The position numbers were made by a program, and so were the translations under genes. 24,381 bases of DNA, taken from assembly GCA_019419625.1 (NCBI GenBank), contig DXZO01000065.1:1-24381 (forward strand). Direction: 5' to 3'. The stretch is from Collinsella sp. (lineage in GTDB: Bacteria; Actinomycetota; Coriobacteriia; Coriobacteriales; Coriobacteriaceae). Shown piece after piece: positions 1 through 8,181 of the stretch; position 1 is the first letter of the stretch; every line of letters begins with the position of its first letter. Below the pieces are notes generated by a model. It did not search any database. It had not been told where the DNA came from and was given only the letters and a program-made list of their open reading frames with translations.

Positions 1-1
1 G

Positions 2-313
2 CCCACGACCCTTACGTTTGGCGATGGCCTGTGGTTTAGCTTTGAGACGGTCTCGACGATCGGCTTTGGCGATATCCCGGCCGAAACGCCGGTTGCCCGC
101 GCGATTACCGTTGTCCTGAGCGTCATCAGCATCTTCTACATCGCCATGCTCACGGGCGTGGCGGTGAGCTACTGCAATACGCTCATCAAGATGCGCCAAA
201 AGGACACCATGGCGCGCTTTATGGACGATCTTGAGCATTTGGAAGAGCTCGATCGTGACGAGCTTGCCGACCTATCGCGCCGTGTGCGCGAATATCGCCG
301 ACGCCAACGCTAG
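2..313 (+). CDS. Ion channel protein, potassium-channel-like (C-terminal part)
   Basis: The reading frame enters the window open and ends at TAG 311-313, leaving 103 residues of a protein whose start lies upstream. The visible part begins with a pore-helix and selectivity-filter stretch (ETVSTIGFGDIPAETP), close to the TxxTxGYGD signature of two-helix potassium channels (Ion_trans_2 family), with GFG in place of GYG. A long hydrophobic helix follows (AITVVLSVISIFYIAMLTGVA), fitting the inner pore helix, and then a charged cytoplasmic tail rich in Glu, Asp and Arg that may be helical. No RCK/TrkA-N domain follows, so any gating domain would have to be N-terminal and out of view. The family call rests on the filter and the following helix. 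Ion selectivity is inferred from family knowledge. Confidence 0.75.
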   Translation, partial: PTTLTFGDGLWFSFETVSTIGFGDIPAETPVARAITVVLSVISIFYIAMLTGVAVSYCNTLIKMRQKDTMARFMDDLEHLEELDRDELADLSRRVREYRRRQR

Positions 314-349
314 AACGGGCACTGCGCGTCACGATGAGGGGGATTGAAT

Positions 350-883
350 ATGAATATCACGGTATACCTGGGCGCCAGCGTCGGTAACGACCCGGCGTTT
401 CTGCCTGCGGTGCAAGAGCTGGGCAACTGGATTGGCTCCAACGGGCACGTGCTGGTATACGGCGGGTCCAAATCGGGCCTGATGGGTGCGCTCGCCGATA
501 GCGTACTCGAGGCAGGTGGACACGTGACGGGTGTTGAGCCGAGCTTTTTTATCGAGGCTGAGTTTCAGCACGATGGCATCGACGACCTCATCGTGACAAG
601 CGACATGGCCGAGCGCAAGGCCAAGATGATCGAGCTTGGCGATGCCTTCATTGCCTTTCCCGGCGGGACGGGCACGCTCGAGGAGATCGCCGAGGTCATG
701 TCCGCGGTGTCGTTGGGGCATCTCGATGCGCCGTGCATTTTGTACAACCTGAACGGTTACTACAACGACCTCAAGGCGCTGCTCGAGCACATGATTGATA
801 AGGGGCTTTCGAGCCCGAGGCGCCAGCAAGGCATTTACTTTGCCGAGGATCTGCACGAGATTGCCTCGATTATCGGCAGCTAA
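350..883 (+). CDS. LOG family protein (TIGR00730-type Rossmann-fold nucleotide hydrolase)
   Basis: The protein has 177 residues. The start is ATG 350, with GAGGGGG at 336-342 seven bases upstream; an in-frame TTG at 344 is too close to that site. The family signatures are present: an N-terminal Rossmann strand (ITVYLGAS), the GGSKSGLMG segment near residue 40, and the PGGTGTLEE motif near residue 104, which holds the phosphoribohydrolase active-site residues. Family members (LOG, 'lysine decarboxylase-like') remove the base from cytokinin riboside 5'-monophosphates or related nucleotides. In bacteria that make no cytokinin the true substrate is usually unknown, and I make no substrate claim. 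It follows the channel gene by 36 bp, and the next gene is 123 bp downstream. Confidence 0.9.
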   Translation: MNITVYLGASVGNDPAFLPAVQELGNWIGSNGHVLVYGGSKSGLMGALADSVLEAGGHVTGVEPSFFIEAEFQHDGIDDLIVTSDMAERKAKMIELGDAFIAFPGGTGTLEEIAEVMSAVSLGHLDAPCILYNLNGYYNDLKALLEHMIDKGLSSPRRQQGIYFAEDLHEIASIIGS

Positions 884-1006
884 GCCTTGGACTTACACGT
901 GCGGCACCCAACGGCGCCGTTCGCGGCGTGGATGGTTGGCCCGCCCGCGCTGTGCCCGTCTTACAATAAAACGTATCCTTGTCGATTTTGACCACGGGAG
1001 GCCCCG

Positions 1007-2308
1007 ATGGATAACCTTGCAAAGCCTAAAAATCGTGCGCTGTTTTTAGCTAGCGTTGCCGTGACCGGTGCGTTCGTAGGCGCCGCGGTCTGGCTGTTCT
1101 TTTTTGTGATGGAGCACGGTATCGACTATCTGTGGACCGAGATCCCCCACATGCTGGGCGTCGCTTCGCCCGAGCTCGCGAGCGGCCCGTTCGGCTTTTT
1201 GCCGTACCCGTTTTTCGTCTGCCTGCTGGGCGGCCTGCTGATCGGTCTGTACGAAAAGCTTACGGGCACCAAGACCGATGACCTCAACCAGGTGATGGCC
1301 AAGGTCAAACAAGACGGACGCTACCCGTACGACAACCTGGGCAAGCTTTCGCTCGCGGCATTGCTGCCGCTGCTGTTTGGCGGAAGCATTGGACCGGAGG
1401 CCGGTCTGACCGGCGTTATCGCGGGTCTGTGCAGCTGGGTCGGCGACCGCATGCGCCGCTTTGGCGCCGAGTTTAGGGAACTCACGCTGTTGGGCACCCA
1501 GGCCGCGCTGACGGCGATCTTTACCGCGCCCGTCTTTGGCTTTGTGGCGCCGCTCGCCGGTAGCGCCGACGGCCAGGGCGCTAATGACGATGAGTCCGCG
1601 TCCGATGAGATCACGATCAAGTTGCCCAAGGCGCAAAAGACCGTGGTCTACGGCATTGCGATTGCCGGCGGTCTGGGCACCTACCTGCTGCTTGGCCAGC
1701 TTGTGGGCGGTGGCATGGGCATGCCCAGATTCGAGTCCGCCGAGGTGGGCAACCTGGAGCTTACCTGGCTCATTCCGCTGGCGTTGGTCGGCACCGTATG
1801 CGGTTGGCTGTACTTTGTCTCTGAGCATGCAAGCGAGGCGCTGTCCCATGCCATAGGGGAGCGCCCTGTCGTCAAGGCAATGCTGGCCGGTCTGGCGCTC
1901 GCCATCTGCGGAACGGTCCTGCCCTACACCATGTTTGCCGGTGAGACCCAGGCCGATGTGCTCATGGAGACCTATCTGACCATTCCCGCTGGCGTGCTTA
2001 TCGCAACCGGTCTTGTCAAAGCCATGCTGACTCCGGCCCTCATCAACCTTGGTTGGCGCGGCGGCCACTTCTTCCCGGTTATCTTTTCGGGCGTAAGTCT
2101 GGGCTATGGCCTTGCCGTCCTCACCGGCGCAGATCCGGTCTTTTGCGTCGCCGTCTGTACGGCATCGACGATGGGTGCGGTCATGCGTCAGCCGGTCATG
2201 GTCGTGGGCCTGCTGCTCATGTGTTTCCCACTCAAGGGTATCGTCTGCATGATCATCGCCGCCGTTATCGCCGCCGGCATTCCGCTGCCCAAGCCGCTGC
2301 GCAAGTAG
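1007..2308 (+). CDS. ClC-family chloride channel or H+/Cl- exchanger
   Basis: The protein has 433 residues and many hydrophobic helices. Start ATG 1007 follows GGGAGG at 996-1001. ClC hallmarks are visible: GGSIGPEAG near residues 125-133 corresponds to the GGxxGREGP loop, with Glu131 aligning to the external gating glutamate, and GGHFFPVIFSG near residues 350-360 corresponds to the conserved GxFxP loop. A charged insert (DGQGANDDESASDEI) lies near residues 188-202 between membrane helices. No CBS domains follow, as in short prokaryotic ClCs. The likely role is chloride or other anion movement across the cytoplasmic membrane, for pH or ion balance. Retention of the gating Glu hints at exchange, but transport mode cannot be told from sequence alone. 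TACAAT at 962-967 is a possible -10 box, without a good -35. Confidence 0.9.
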   Translation: MDNLAKPKNRALFLASVAVTGAFVGAAVWLFFFVMEHGIDYLWTEIPHMLGVASPELASGPFGFLPYPFFVCLLGGLLIGLYEKLTGTKTDDLNQVMAKVKQDGRYPYDNLGKLSLAALLPLLFGGSIGPEAGLTGVIAGLCSWVGDRMRRFGAEFRELTLLGTQAALTAIFTAPVFGFVAPLAGSADGQGANDDESASDEITIKLPKAQKTVVYGIAIAGGLGTYLLLGQLVGGGMGMPRFESAEVGNLELTWLIPLALVGTVCGWLYFVSEHASEALSHAIGERPVVKAMLAGLALAICGTVLPYTMFAGETQADVLMETYLTIPAGVLIATGLVKAMLTPALINLGWRGGHFFPVIFSGVSLGYGLAVLTGADPVFCVAVCTASTMGAVMRQPVMVVGLLLMCFPLKGIVCMIIAAVIAAGIPLPKPLRK

Positions 2309-2340
2309 TACGGTGTTGCACGCCGGGGACATGCCCTTTG

Positions 2341-2380
2341 CCACGAATTTGCGGGGAGGGGGCGATCACGCCCTTCGTGG
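2341..2380. terminator. Possible stem-loop between convergent genes
   Basis: CCACGAA (2341-2347) pairs with TTCGTGG (2374-2380), and an inner GGGCG-ATCA-CGCCC hairpin (2360-2373) abuts the right arm. It lies in the 88-bp gap between the convergent ClC and permease genes, where a shared terminator would be expected. No T-tract follows on either strand, so intrinsic termination is not proven. Confidence 0.3.
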
Positions 2381-2396
2381 ATTGAGACTCGCGTGG

Positions 2397-3095
2397 CTAC
2401 AAATCGCGTGCTCGATAGACCTTGGTGCTGACGGCGCAGCTGATTGCGCATAGCACGAGGGCCAGTGCGGCAATTCCTGCGCACAGACAGCCAAGAACGG
2501 CAGGGTCGGGATTCGCTCCGGCAATCGACATGAGCCAGTTGCTGATGGGGTTGGAGGAGCTCAGCGTGGCCATGGTGCCGCAACCAAGCAGGGCAAACAG
2601 GCCAACGGATAGGCGCAGCGCCTCCATGTGTCCAAATCGAAAGAACAGCGGCTGCGCCAAAAACACCATCATGAGGGAGATGAGCATCGAGGCTGCCGAG
2701 GCTATTGCGATCTCAAAGACGGTTTGTCCTGTCGTGGTCACGCCCGCGCTGTTGAAGAACGGAAGGGCGATGATGTTCAAAAGCACGGCGGCGCAGGCCA
2801 TGATGGCCGAGAATACAACGATGCACAGGTAGCGTGCGCAAATAATGTCTTTGCGCGTGAGAGGCAGCGTTGCCCGATAACGCTCCCATCCGTTTTGATT
2901 GTCGAAACCGGCCAGTGAGTTCATGAATATGATGGGCGACATGGCGCTGACCGCGCAGGTGCCGGCGCTCATGCCGGAATCGCCATCCGACACGTTGGCG
3001 AGCGTCAGCACGACGAAGATAAACAAGCCGACGCCGGCGATGCTCGGGATAAGCGTGCGAACGATGGCGAGCTCGGACATAAAGGCGCGTTTCAT
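2397..3095 (-). CDS. ABC-2 type transporter permease
   Basis: The protein has 232 residues with about six hydrophobic segments, starting after a short cytoplasmic N-terminus (helix near residues 12-34) and ending in a short basic tail. The segment after the first helices (NQNGWERYRATLPLTRKDIICARYLCIVV) is typical of small ABC-2 permeases in the ABC2_membrane_5 group: a soluble loop with W-x-x-Y, then 'LP-t-R-k-x-i-v-x-a-R-Y'. The ATG (3093-3095) overlaps the stop of the upstream ATPase gene by four bases, so translation is very likely coupled. With the ATPase it should form a membrane ABC exporter under the GntR regulator. In such YtrA-linked operons the substrate is often a cell-envelope stress compound such as a peptide antibiotic, but nothing here identifies it. 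Confidence 0.85.
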   Translation of the reverse strand: MKRAFMSELAIVRTLIPSIAGVGLFIFVVLTLANVSDGDSGMSAGTCAVSAMSPIIFMNSLAGFDNQNGWERYRATLPLTRKDIICARYLCIVVFSAIMACAAVLLNIIALPFFNSAGVTTTGQTVFEIAIASAASMLISLMMVFLAQPLFFRFGHMEALRLSVGLFALLGCGTMATLSSSNPISNWLMSIAGANPDPAVLGCLCAGIAALALVLCAISCAVSTKVYRARDL

Positions 3096-3973
3096 TTCGA
3101 AGCCCCTTTCAGCATGAGGCGCAGATAGTCATCAATGGTTGCCCGATCGCAGGGAATCTCGGGGAAGGCCTCGAGCGTTTCGCGACGGTTGGGCACGAGC
3201 ACGTCCACGCTATAGGCGTGGTGGACGGCACAGGCGCCTTCGACGCAAGCCATAAGCTCGGCGACCTGCGCTTGGGTGCAGTGGGCGATGCCGGCGCGGT
3301 CGGTAATATCCTCGCGCGGCAGGTCAAACACAATCGAACCGTTATCGATGCAGATGACGCGGTCGGCGGCGCGATCGAGGTCGGACGTAATATGGCTCGA
3401 GAGCAGCACGCTGTGCTGGCCGTCGGCGACAAAGGCAAGCAACTCATCGAGCAGCTCCTCGCGTGCCATGGGATCGAGGCCCGCGGTGGCTTCGTCCAAA
3501 ACGAGCAGCTTGGCCTCGTGGCTGAGCGCGCAGGCAAGCTGCAGCTTCATGCCCATGCCGCGGGAGAGGTCCTTGATCTTTGTCTTGGGATCAAGGCCAA
3601 ATCGGTCGATGAGGCTGGCGAAGGCGTCGTGGCCCCAGGTGGGGTATGCCGGGCTTACGAGTGCTTCGACTTCGGTCACCTTGAGTGTGGAAGGGAAGGG
3701 GCACGTGTCCAGCACGAGGCCGACACGAGTGCGCAAACAGCGCTGCGCTTCATCGGGCGCGTCGGCGCCGCAGCGCTGTCCAAACAAGTGCACCTCGCCG
3801 GCATCGAGTTTGATAAGCCCAAGCGCGGCTCGAATCGTCGTGGTTTTGCCGGCGCCGTTTGCGCCCACAAAGCCAACGATCTGCCCGGGCTCCACGACAA
3901 GCGTGACGTCGCGCAGTGAAAAACGGTCGCTCACACGGCGTGATGCACCTTTGAGTTCTAGCAACTTTTGCAT
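3092..3973 (-). CDS. ABC transporter ATP-binding protein
   Basis: The protein has 293 residues. Walker A is GANGAGKTT at residues 37-45. The signature segment is DLSRGMGMKLQLACAL (LSRGM in place of LSGGQ), followed by Walker B with its catalytic glutamate (LLVLDEATAGLDP) and the switch histidine in SSHI. This layout matches drug- and peptide-type ABC-2 exporters. About 90 C-terminal residues beyond the nucleotide-binding domain form an accessory domain common in this group. The start follows GAAAGG with seven bases between. The gene sits 23 bp after the GntR gene and overlaps the permease gene by four bases, so the three form one operon. The protein should energise the permease at the inner face of the membrane. 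Confidence 0.93.
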   Translation of the reverse strand: MQKLLELKGASRRVSDRFSLRDVTLVVEPGQIVGFVGANGAGKTTTIRAALGLIKLDAGEVHLFGQRCGADAPDEAQRCLRTRVGLVLDTCPFPSTLKVTEVEALVSPAYPTWGHDAFASLIDRFGLDPKTKIKDLSRGMGMKLQLACALSHEAKLLVLDEATAGLDPMAREELLDELLAFVADGQHSVLLSSHITSDLDRAADRVICIDNGSIVFDLPREDITDRAGIAHCTQAQVAELMACVEGACAVHHAYSVDVLVPNRRETLEAFPEIPCDRATIDDYLRLMLKGASK

Positions 3974-3996
3974 GGTATAGCCTTTCTTGCAGATGG

Positions 3997-4377
3997 CTAC
4001 TGCATGGTTTCGGGGGCTACCAGGTCGAGCATCTCGTGCAGTTTGTCGCGCGTGACGCCCAGGGTTTCGGCTTGGCTTGCCGCTTTCGCAAGCAGCTCTT
4101 CGATATGGCAGAGCTGGTTTTCGCGCAAGAGTTCTTGGTTGCCCTCGGCGACAAAGCAGCCCTTGCCCTGCACGGTGCAGATAAACCCGAGCTGCTCCAG
4201 GTCGGCGTAGGCGCGCTTGGTGGTGATGACGCTCACGCCAAGATCGCTCGCGAGTGCACGGATGCTGGGGAGTTTGGCTCCCGCAGCGAGCGTGCCCGAA
4301 AGGATTTGAGCTTTGACCTGCGAGGATATCTGTTCGTAGATGGGCTTATCGCTCGAATTGGATAGGATGATGTCCAC
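3997..4377 (-). CDS. GntR family transcriptional regulator (YtrA subfamily)
   Basis: The protein has 126 residues. An N-terminal winged helix-turn-helix runs from about residue 10 to 76, with the GntR core (PIYEQISSQVKAQILSG, then KLPSIRALASDLGVSVITTKRAYADLEQLG) and the wing (VQGKGCFVAEG). The short C-terminal helical tail of about 45 residues is typical of the YtrA subfamily, which has no large effector domain and usually represses the ABC transporter operon it belongs to. The start is GTG 4377, with AAGGAG (complement of 4383-4388) five bases upstream; no in-frame ATG fits. It is the first gene of the operon with the ABC ATPase and permease. An AT-rich inverted repeat over the operon's promoter is a likely autoregulatory site. 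Confidence 0.93.
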   Translation of the reverse strand: MDIILSNSSDKPIYEQISSQVKAQILSGTLAAGAKLPSIRALASDLGVSVITTKRAYADLEQLGFICTVQGKGCFVAEGNQELLRENQLCHIEELLAKAASQAETLGVTRDKLHEMLDLVAPETMQ

Positions 4378-4404
4378 AGCGGCTCCTTAGCTGTTGGGCT
4401 ACAC

Positions 4405-4455
4405 GTGTATATAACCGGTAAGCACAGTATATATACACTATACACAGTTATGCAA
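4405..4455 (-). promoter_or_regulatory. Promoter and probable operator of the GntR-ABC operon
   Basis: Read leftward, TTGCAT (complement of 4450-4455) and TATATA or TATACT (within 4427-4436) make a -35/-10 pair with 16 to 18 bases between. The -10 region lies inside the 10-bp palindrome GTATATATAC (4427-4436). GTGTATATA (4405-4413) and TATATACAC (4430-4438) form a larger inverted repeat with a 16-base centre. YtrA-type repressors are known to bind GTGTA-type inverted repeats at their own promoters, so this is the best operator candidate. The regulator-site link is inferred from position. Confidence 0.6.
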
Positions 4456-4502
4456 GAGCTAAATGTGGAATAGCCCATCGGCGCCGCGCTTGCTCCAAAA
4501 CA

Positions 4503-4800
4503 ATCTCAATCTGTAACACCTGGGTCCGTTTTGGGTCGCCTTCTGTTACAGATTGAGATGTTATTTACCCGTCTGCCTATTTGTCTCAATCTGTAACAGT
4601 AAGAGTCGATTTGCGCGGCTAGATGTTACAGAACGAGACATTGGCTGCCTGCCTTTCCGTTTATCTCGATTTGTAACAGCTAGACCCAATTTGGACGGCC
4701 AGATGTTACAGATTGAGATTGTGTCGGTGGGCAAGTTTGTTTGTCTCAATCTGTAACAGATGGGGGGCCAAATAAGCTCTGCTTGTTACAGATTGAGACA
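4503..4800. repeat. Strict 40-bp-period array of alternating inverted 15-bp repeats (four 80-bp hairpin units)
   Basis: The core TCTCAATCTGTAACA and its reverse complement alternate, starting at 4504, 4544, 4584, 4624, 4664, 4704, 4744 and 4784, exactly 40 bp apart, with seven spacers of exactly 25 bp. Paired arms form four hairpins: 4503-4559 (16-bp perfect), 4582-4640 (17-bp with two mismatches), 4663-4719 (16-bp, two positions G-T), and 4742-4800 (17-bp perfect), each with a 25-base loop. The pair just outside the core is A-T in units 1 and 3 and G-C in units 2 and 4, so both arms change together. Loops in units 1 to 3 resemble one another, and the loop in unit 4 resembles them when inverted. 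The array lies between the divergent GntR operon and prfC. There is no cas gene, transposase or convincing ORF. Function unknown. Confidence 0.95.
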
Positions 4801-4890
4801 GTCTGCTGCAGAATACTTTCGATAACTAGCCGTTCACGTTCTGACTGATGAATTTGTCCTGATAGGTGCCCTAGAGCGGGATTTCGCGGC

Positions 4891-4896
4891 TACAAT
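4891..4896 (+). promoter_or_regulatory. Possible -10 box upstream of prfC
   Basis: TACAAT at 4891-4896 lies 48 bases before the prfC start. TACAAT-type boxes recur in this window ahead of genes. No recognisable -35 hexamer sits 16-18 bases upstream. The rest of 4801-4943 shows nothing else I can identify. Confidence 0.4.
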
Positions 4897-4943
4897 AGTG
4901 CGGTTACAACGACGTAATGCACTCAATGCAAGAAAGGATCCGC

Positions 4944-6557
<1,614 letters not shown>

Positions 6558-6562
6558 CGCAT

Positions 6563-6598
6563 CGGCGCGGTGGCCTGGCGGGGCTGCCGCGCCGTTTG
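6563..6598 (+). terminator. Probable stem-loop terminator of prfC
   Basis: CGGCGCGG (6563-6570) pairs perfectly with CCGCGCCG (6587-6594), followed by a short T-rich run (TTTGCTT). It lies 5 bp after the prfC stop. The T-tract is weak, so efficiency is uncertain. Confidence 0.5.
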
Positions 6599-6599
6599 C

Positions 6600-6628
6600 T
6601 TGCCTGATACCGTGTGAGCGGCTATCAT
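6600..6628 (+). promoter_or_regulatory. Promoter of the YhhQ-like/SDR gene pair
   Basis: TTGCCT (6600-6605) and TATCAT (6623-6628) are separated by exactly 17 bases and lie just past the prfC stem-loop. Transcription would begin near 6635, giving a leader of about 79 bases. The leader contains a 7-bp stem, CGAGCAG (6658-6664) with CTGCTCG (6680-6686), closing a 15-base loop. Confidence 0.5.
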
Positions 6629-6713
6629 ACCCACCGTCGTCTCAAGACCGGGGCGTCCGAGCAGTTCGGGTCCGATATCCTGCTCGTTAAACCTAAAACC
6701 AAAGGAGTACATA

Positions 6714-7436
6714 ATGATCAAGAAGGTCATGGAGGACTACAAGGTCCTGTTGCGGAGCATTCCCGCGGCAACGGTTTCGCTGTTTTTCGTGAGTGTCATC
6801 ATGATGAACCTGCTGGCCAACAAAGAGCTTATCAGCCTGCCGTATCTGGCACTCGATTGCGGCTTTGTGGTGAGCTGGGTTTCGTTTTTGTGCCAGGACA
6901 TGATCTGCAAGCGCTTTGGCGCCAAGGCATCCATCAAAATCTCTATCCTCGCGCTGCTGGTCAACCTGGCCGTGAGCCTGTGCTTTTGGGCATGCTCGCT
7001 CACGCCCGGTATGTGGGGCGCCTACTACGACACCGGCATGATCGAGGTCAACACTGCCCTTAACGCCACCATCGGTGGCACCTGGTACGTGGTGCTGGGC
7101 TCTTCGCTGGCAATGCTCGTCTCTGCCGTGGTTAACTCCACGCTCAACCAGTCGCTCGGCCGCATGCTCAAAAAGAATAACTTTGCGAGCTTTGCCTTCC
7201 GCTCCTATGTATCCACGGGTGTTGGCCAGTTTATCGACAACCTGGTCTTTGCCATTGTGGTGAGCCACACGTTCTTTGGTTGGACTTGGGTACAGGTCCT
7301 TATGTGCTCGCTGACCGGCGCTGTCGCCGAGCTGCTGTGCGAGGTCTTCCTGAGCCCCGTGGGCTACAAGGTCGTGCGTGGCTGGGAGCGTGAGAATGTA
7401 GGCGCTGAGTATCTCGAGCGTCACGCAACCGCCTAA
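6714..7436 (+). CDS. YhhQ/VUT family membrane transporter (queuosine-precursor-transporter-like)
   Basis: The protein has 240 residues and about six membrane helices. ATG 6714 follows AAAGGAG (6701-6707) by six bases. Family features include the early helix with asparagines (MMNLLANKEL), the DCGFVVSWVSFLCQDMICKRFGAKAS segment matching the 'P-x-x-F-x-x-D-x-x-x-E-x-Y-G' region of VUT proteins, and the late FIDNLVFAIVV helix corresponding to 'Q-x-x-D-t-x-x-F'. Members of Vut_1 (DUF165, COG1738) import queuosine precursors such as preQ0 or preQ1 in several bacteria, so that is the most likely substrate. It is nine bases upstream of an SDR gene and probably co-transcribed with it. I did not recognise a preQ1 aptamer in the leader. 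Confidence 0.8.
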   Translation: MIKKVMEDYKVLLRSIPAATVSLFFVSVIMMNLLANKELISLPYLALDCGFVVSWVSFLCQDMICKRFGAKASIKISILALLVNLAVSLCFWACSLTPGMWGAYYDTGMIEVNTALNATIGGTWYVVLGSSLAMLVSAVVNSTLNQSLGRMLKKNNFASFAFRSYVSTGVGQFIDNLVFAIVVSHTFFGWTWVQVLMCSLTGAVAELLCEVFLSPVGYKVVRGWERENVGAEYLERHATA

Positions 7437-7445
7437 GGAGCAAGT

Positions 7446-8126
7446 ATGCGGGTTTTGATCACGGGCGCTTCGGGCGGTATCGGAGCCGCGTGCGTGCAGC
7501 GCTTTTTGGACGAGGGCCACGAGGTCGTGGGCTTTGATCTGCTGCCGGCGGCGATCGAACACGAGCGCTACCGCCATCTGATCGTTGATGTCCGCGAGCC
7601 TGACTCGTTTCCAGGCGACCTTGAACCCCAGGTAATCGTGAACGTTGCCGGTACGCAGGATTCGGCCGACGACATCGCCGCCAACCTGTGTGGCACCATC
7701 AACGTGACCGAGCGTTACGCCTTTGTGGGGGAGGGGCTTGCCGCCAAGCCGGCGCCGGCTATTAAATCCGTGGTCAATGTGGGGTCGGCGAGCGGGCATA
7801 CGGGATCGGAGTTTCCCGCCTATGCCGCCAGCAAGGGTGGCGTTATCGCCTACACCAAAAACCTTGCAAACCGCCTGGCACCGCAGGCCATCGCCAACAG
7901 TGTGGACCCAGGTGGCGTCATCACGCCGCTCAACCGTTGCGTGATGGAAGACGAACGCCTGTGGAACCAGATTATGGAGCTCACGCCGCTTAAGCGCTGG
8001 GCCACCGCCCAAGAGATCGCCGAGTGGATCTACTTTGTGGGCGTGACCAACCGCTTTATGACCGGGCAGAGTCTGCTGATCGATGGCGGCGAGGCCGGTC
8101 GCACACAATTTATTTGGCCCGAATAG
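7446..8126 (+). CDS. Short-chain dehydrogenase/reductase (SDR) family oxidoreductase
   Basis: The protein has 226 residues, slightly short for a classical SDR of about 250. TGASGGIG (residues 6-13) is the cofactor-binding glycine motif, NVAG (residues 61-64) corresponds to NNAG, GSASG near residue 114 carries the catalytic serine, and YAASK near residue 126 gives the Tyr-Lys pair. DPGG and the final MTGQSLLIDGG are also classical. Asp29 in VVGFDLLP, after the second strand, suggests NAD(H) preference. It lies nine bases after the YhhQ-like gene and ends at a strong terminator, so the two form an operon. Substrate unknown: the link with a queuosine-precursor-type transporter is positional only. 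Confidence 0.92.
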   Translation: MRVLITGASGGIGAACVQRFLDEGHEVVGFDLLPAAIEHERYRHLIVDVREPDSFPGDLEPQVIVNVAGTQDSADDIAANLCGTINVTERYAFVGEGLAAKPAPAIKSVVNVGSASGHTGSEFPAYAASKGGVIAYTKNLANRLAPQAIANSVDPGGVITPLNRCVMEDERLWNQIMELTPLKRWATAQEIAEWIYFVGVTNRFMTGQSLLIDGGEAGRTQFIWPE

Positions 8127-8127
8127 C

Positions 8128-8167
8128 AAAACGCGCCCGATGGTAAGATTGCCGTCGGGCGCGTTTT
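8128..8167. terminator. Bidirectional intrinsic terminator
   Basis: AAAACGCGCCCGA (8128-8140) pairs with TCGGGCGCGTTTT (8155-8167), a 13-bp stem flanked by A and T runs. It separates the convergent SDR and ung genes and should work in both directions. Confidence 0.93.
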
Positions 8168-8181
8168 TGATGTCTCGATTT

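Noticed and set aside
329..856. 175-residue open frame antisense to the LOG-family gene
   Set aside because: It mirrors the LOG gene with its conserved PGGTGTLEE motif and has no supporting start signal.
1046..2344. 432-residue open frame antisense to the ClC gene
   Set aside because: The sense frame has ClC signatures and membrane helices. The antisense product is a Gln/His/Arg-rich low-quality sequence.
4553..4756. 67-residue open frame across the repeat array
   Set aside because: It is produced by the repeat sequence itself, lacks a ribosome binding site, and its antisense frame is equally open, as expected from inverted repeats.
4503..4800. CRISPR array
   Set aside because: Repeats are only 15-17 bp, alternate in orientation and are mirrored around each spacer. 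The spacers are related to one another and no cas gene is in the window.
6635..6713. preQ1 riboswitch in the transporter leader
   Set aside because: Attractive because of the gene family, but I could not fit the short H-type pseudoknot pattern or other preQ1 classes, so only a generic leader is reported.
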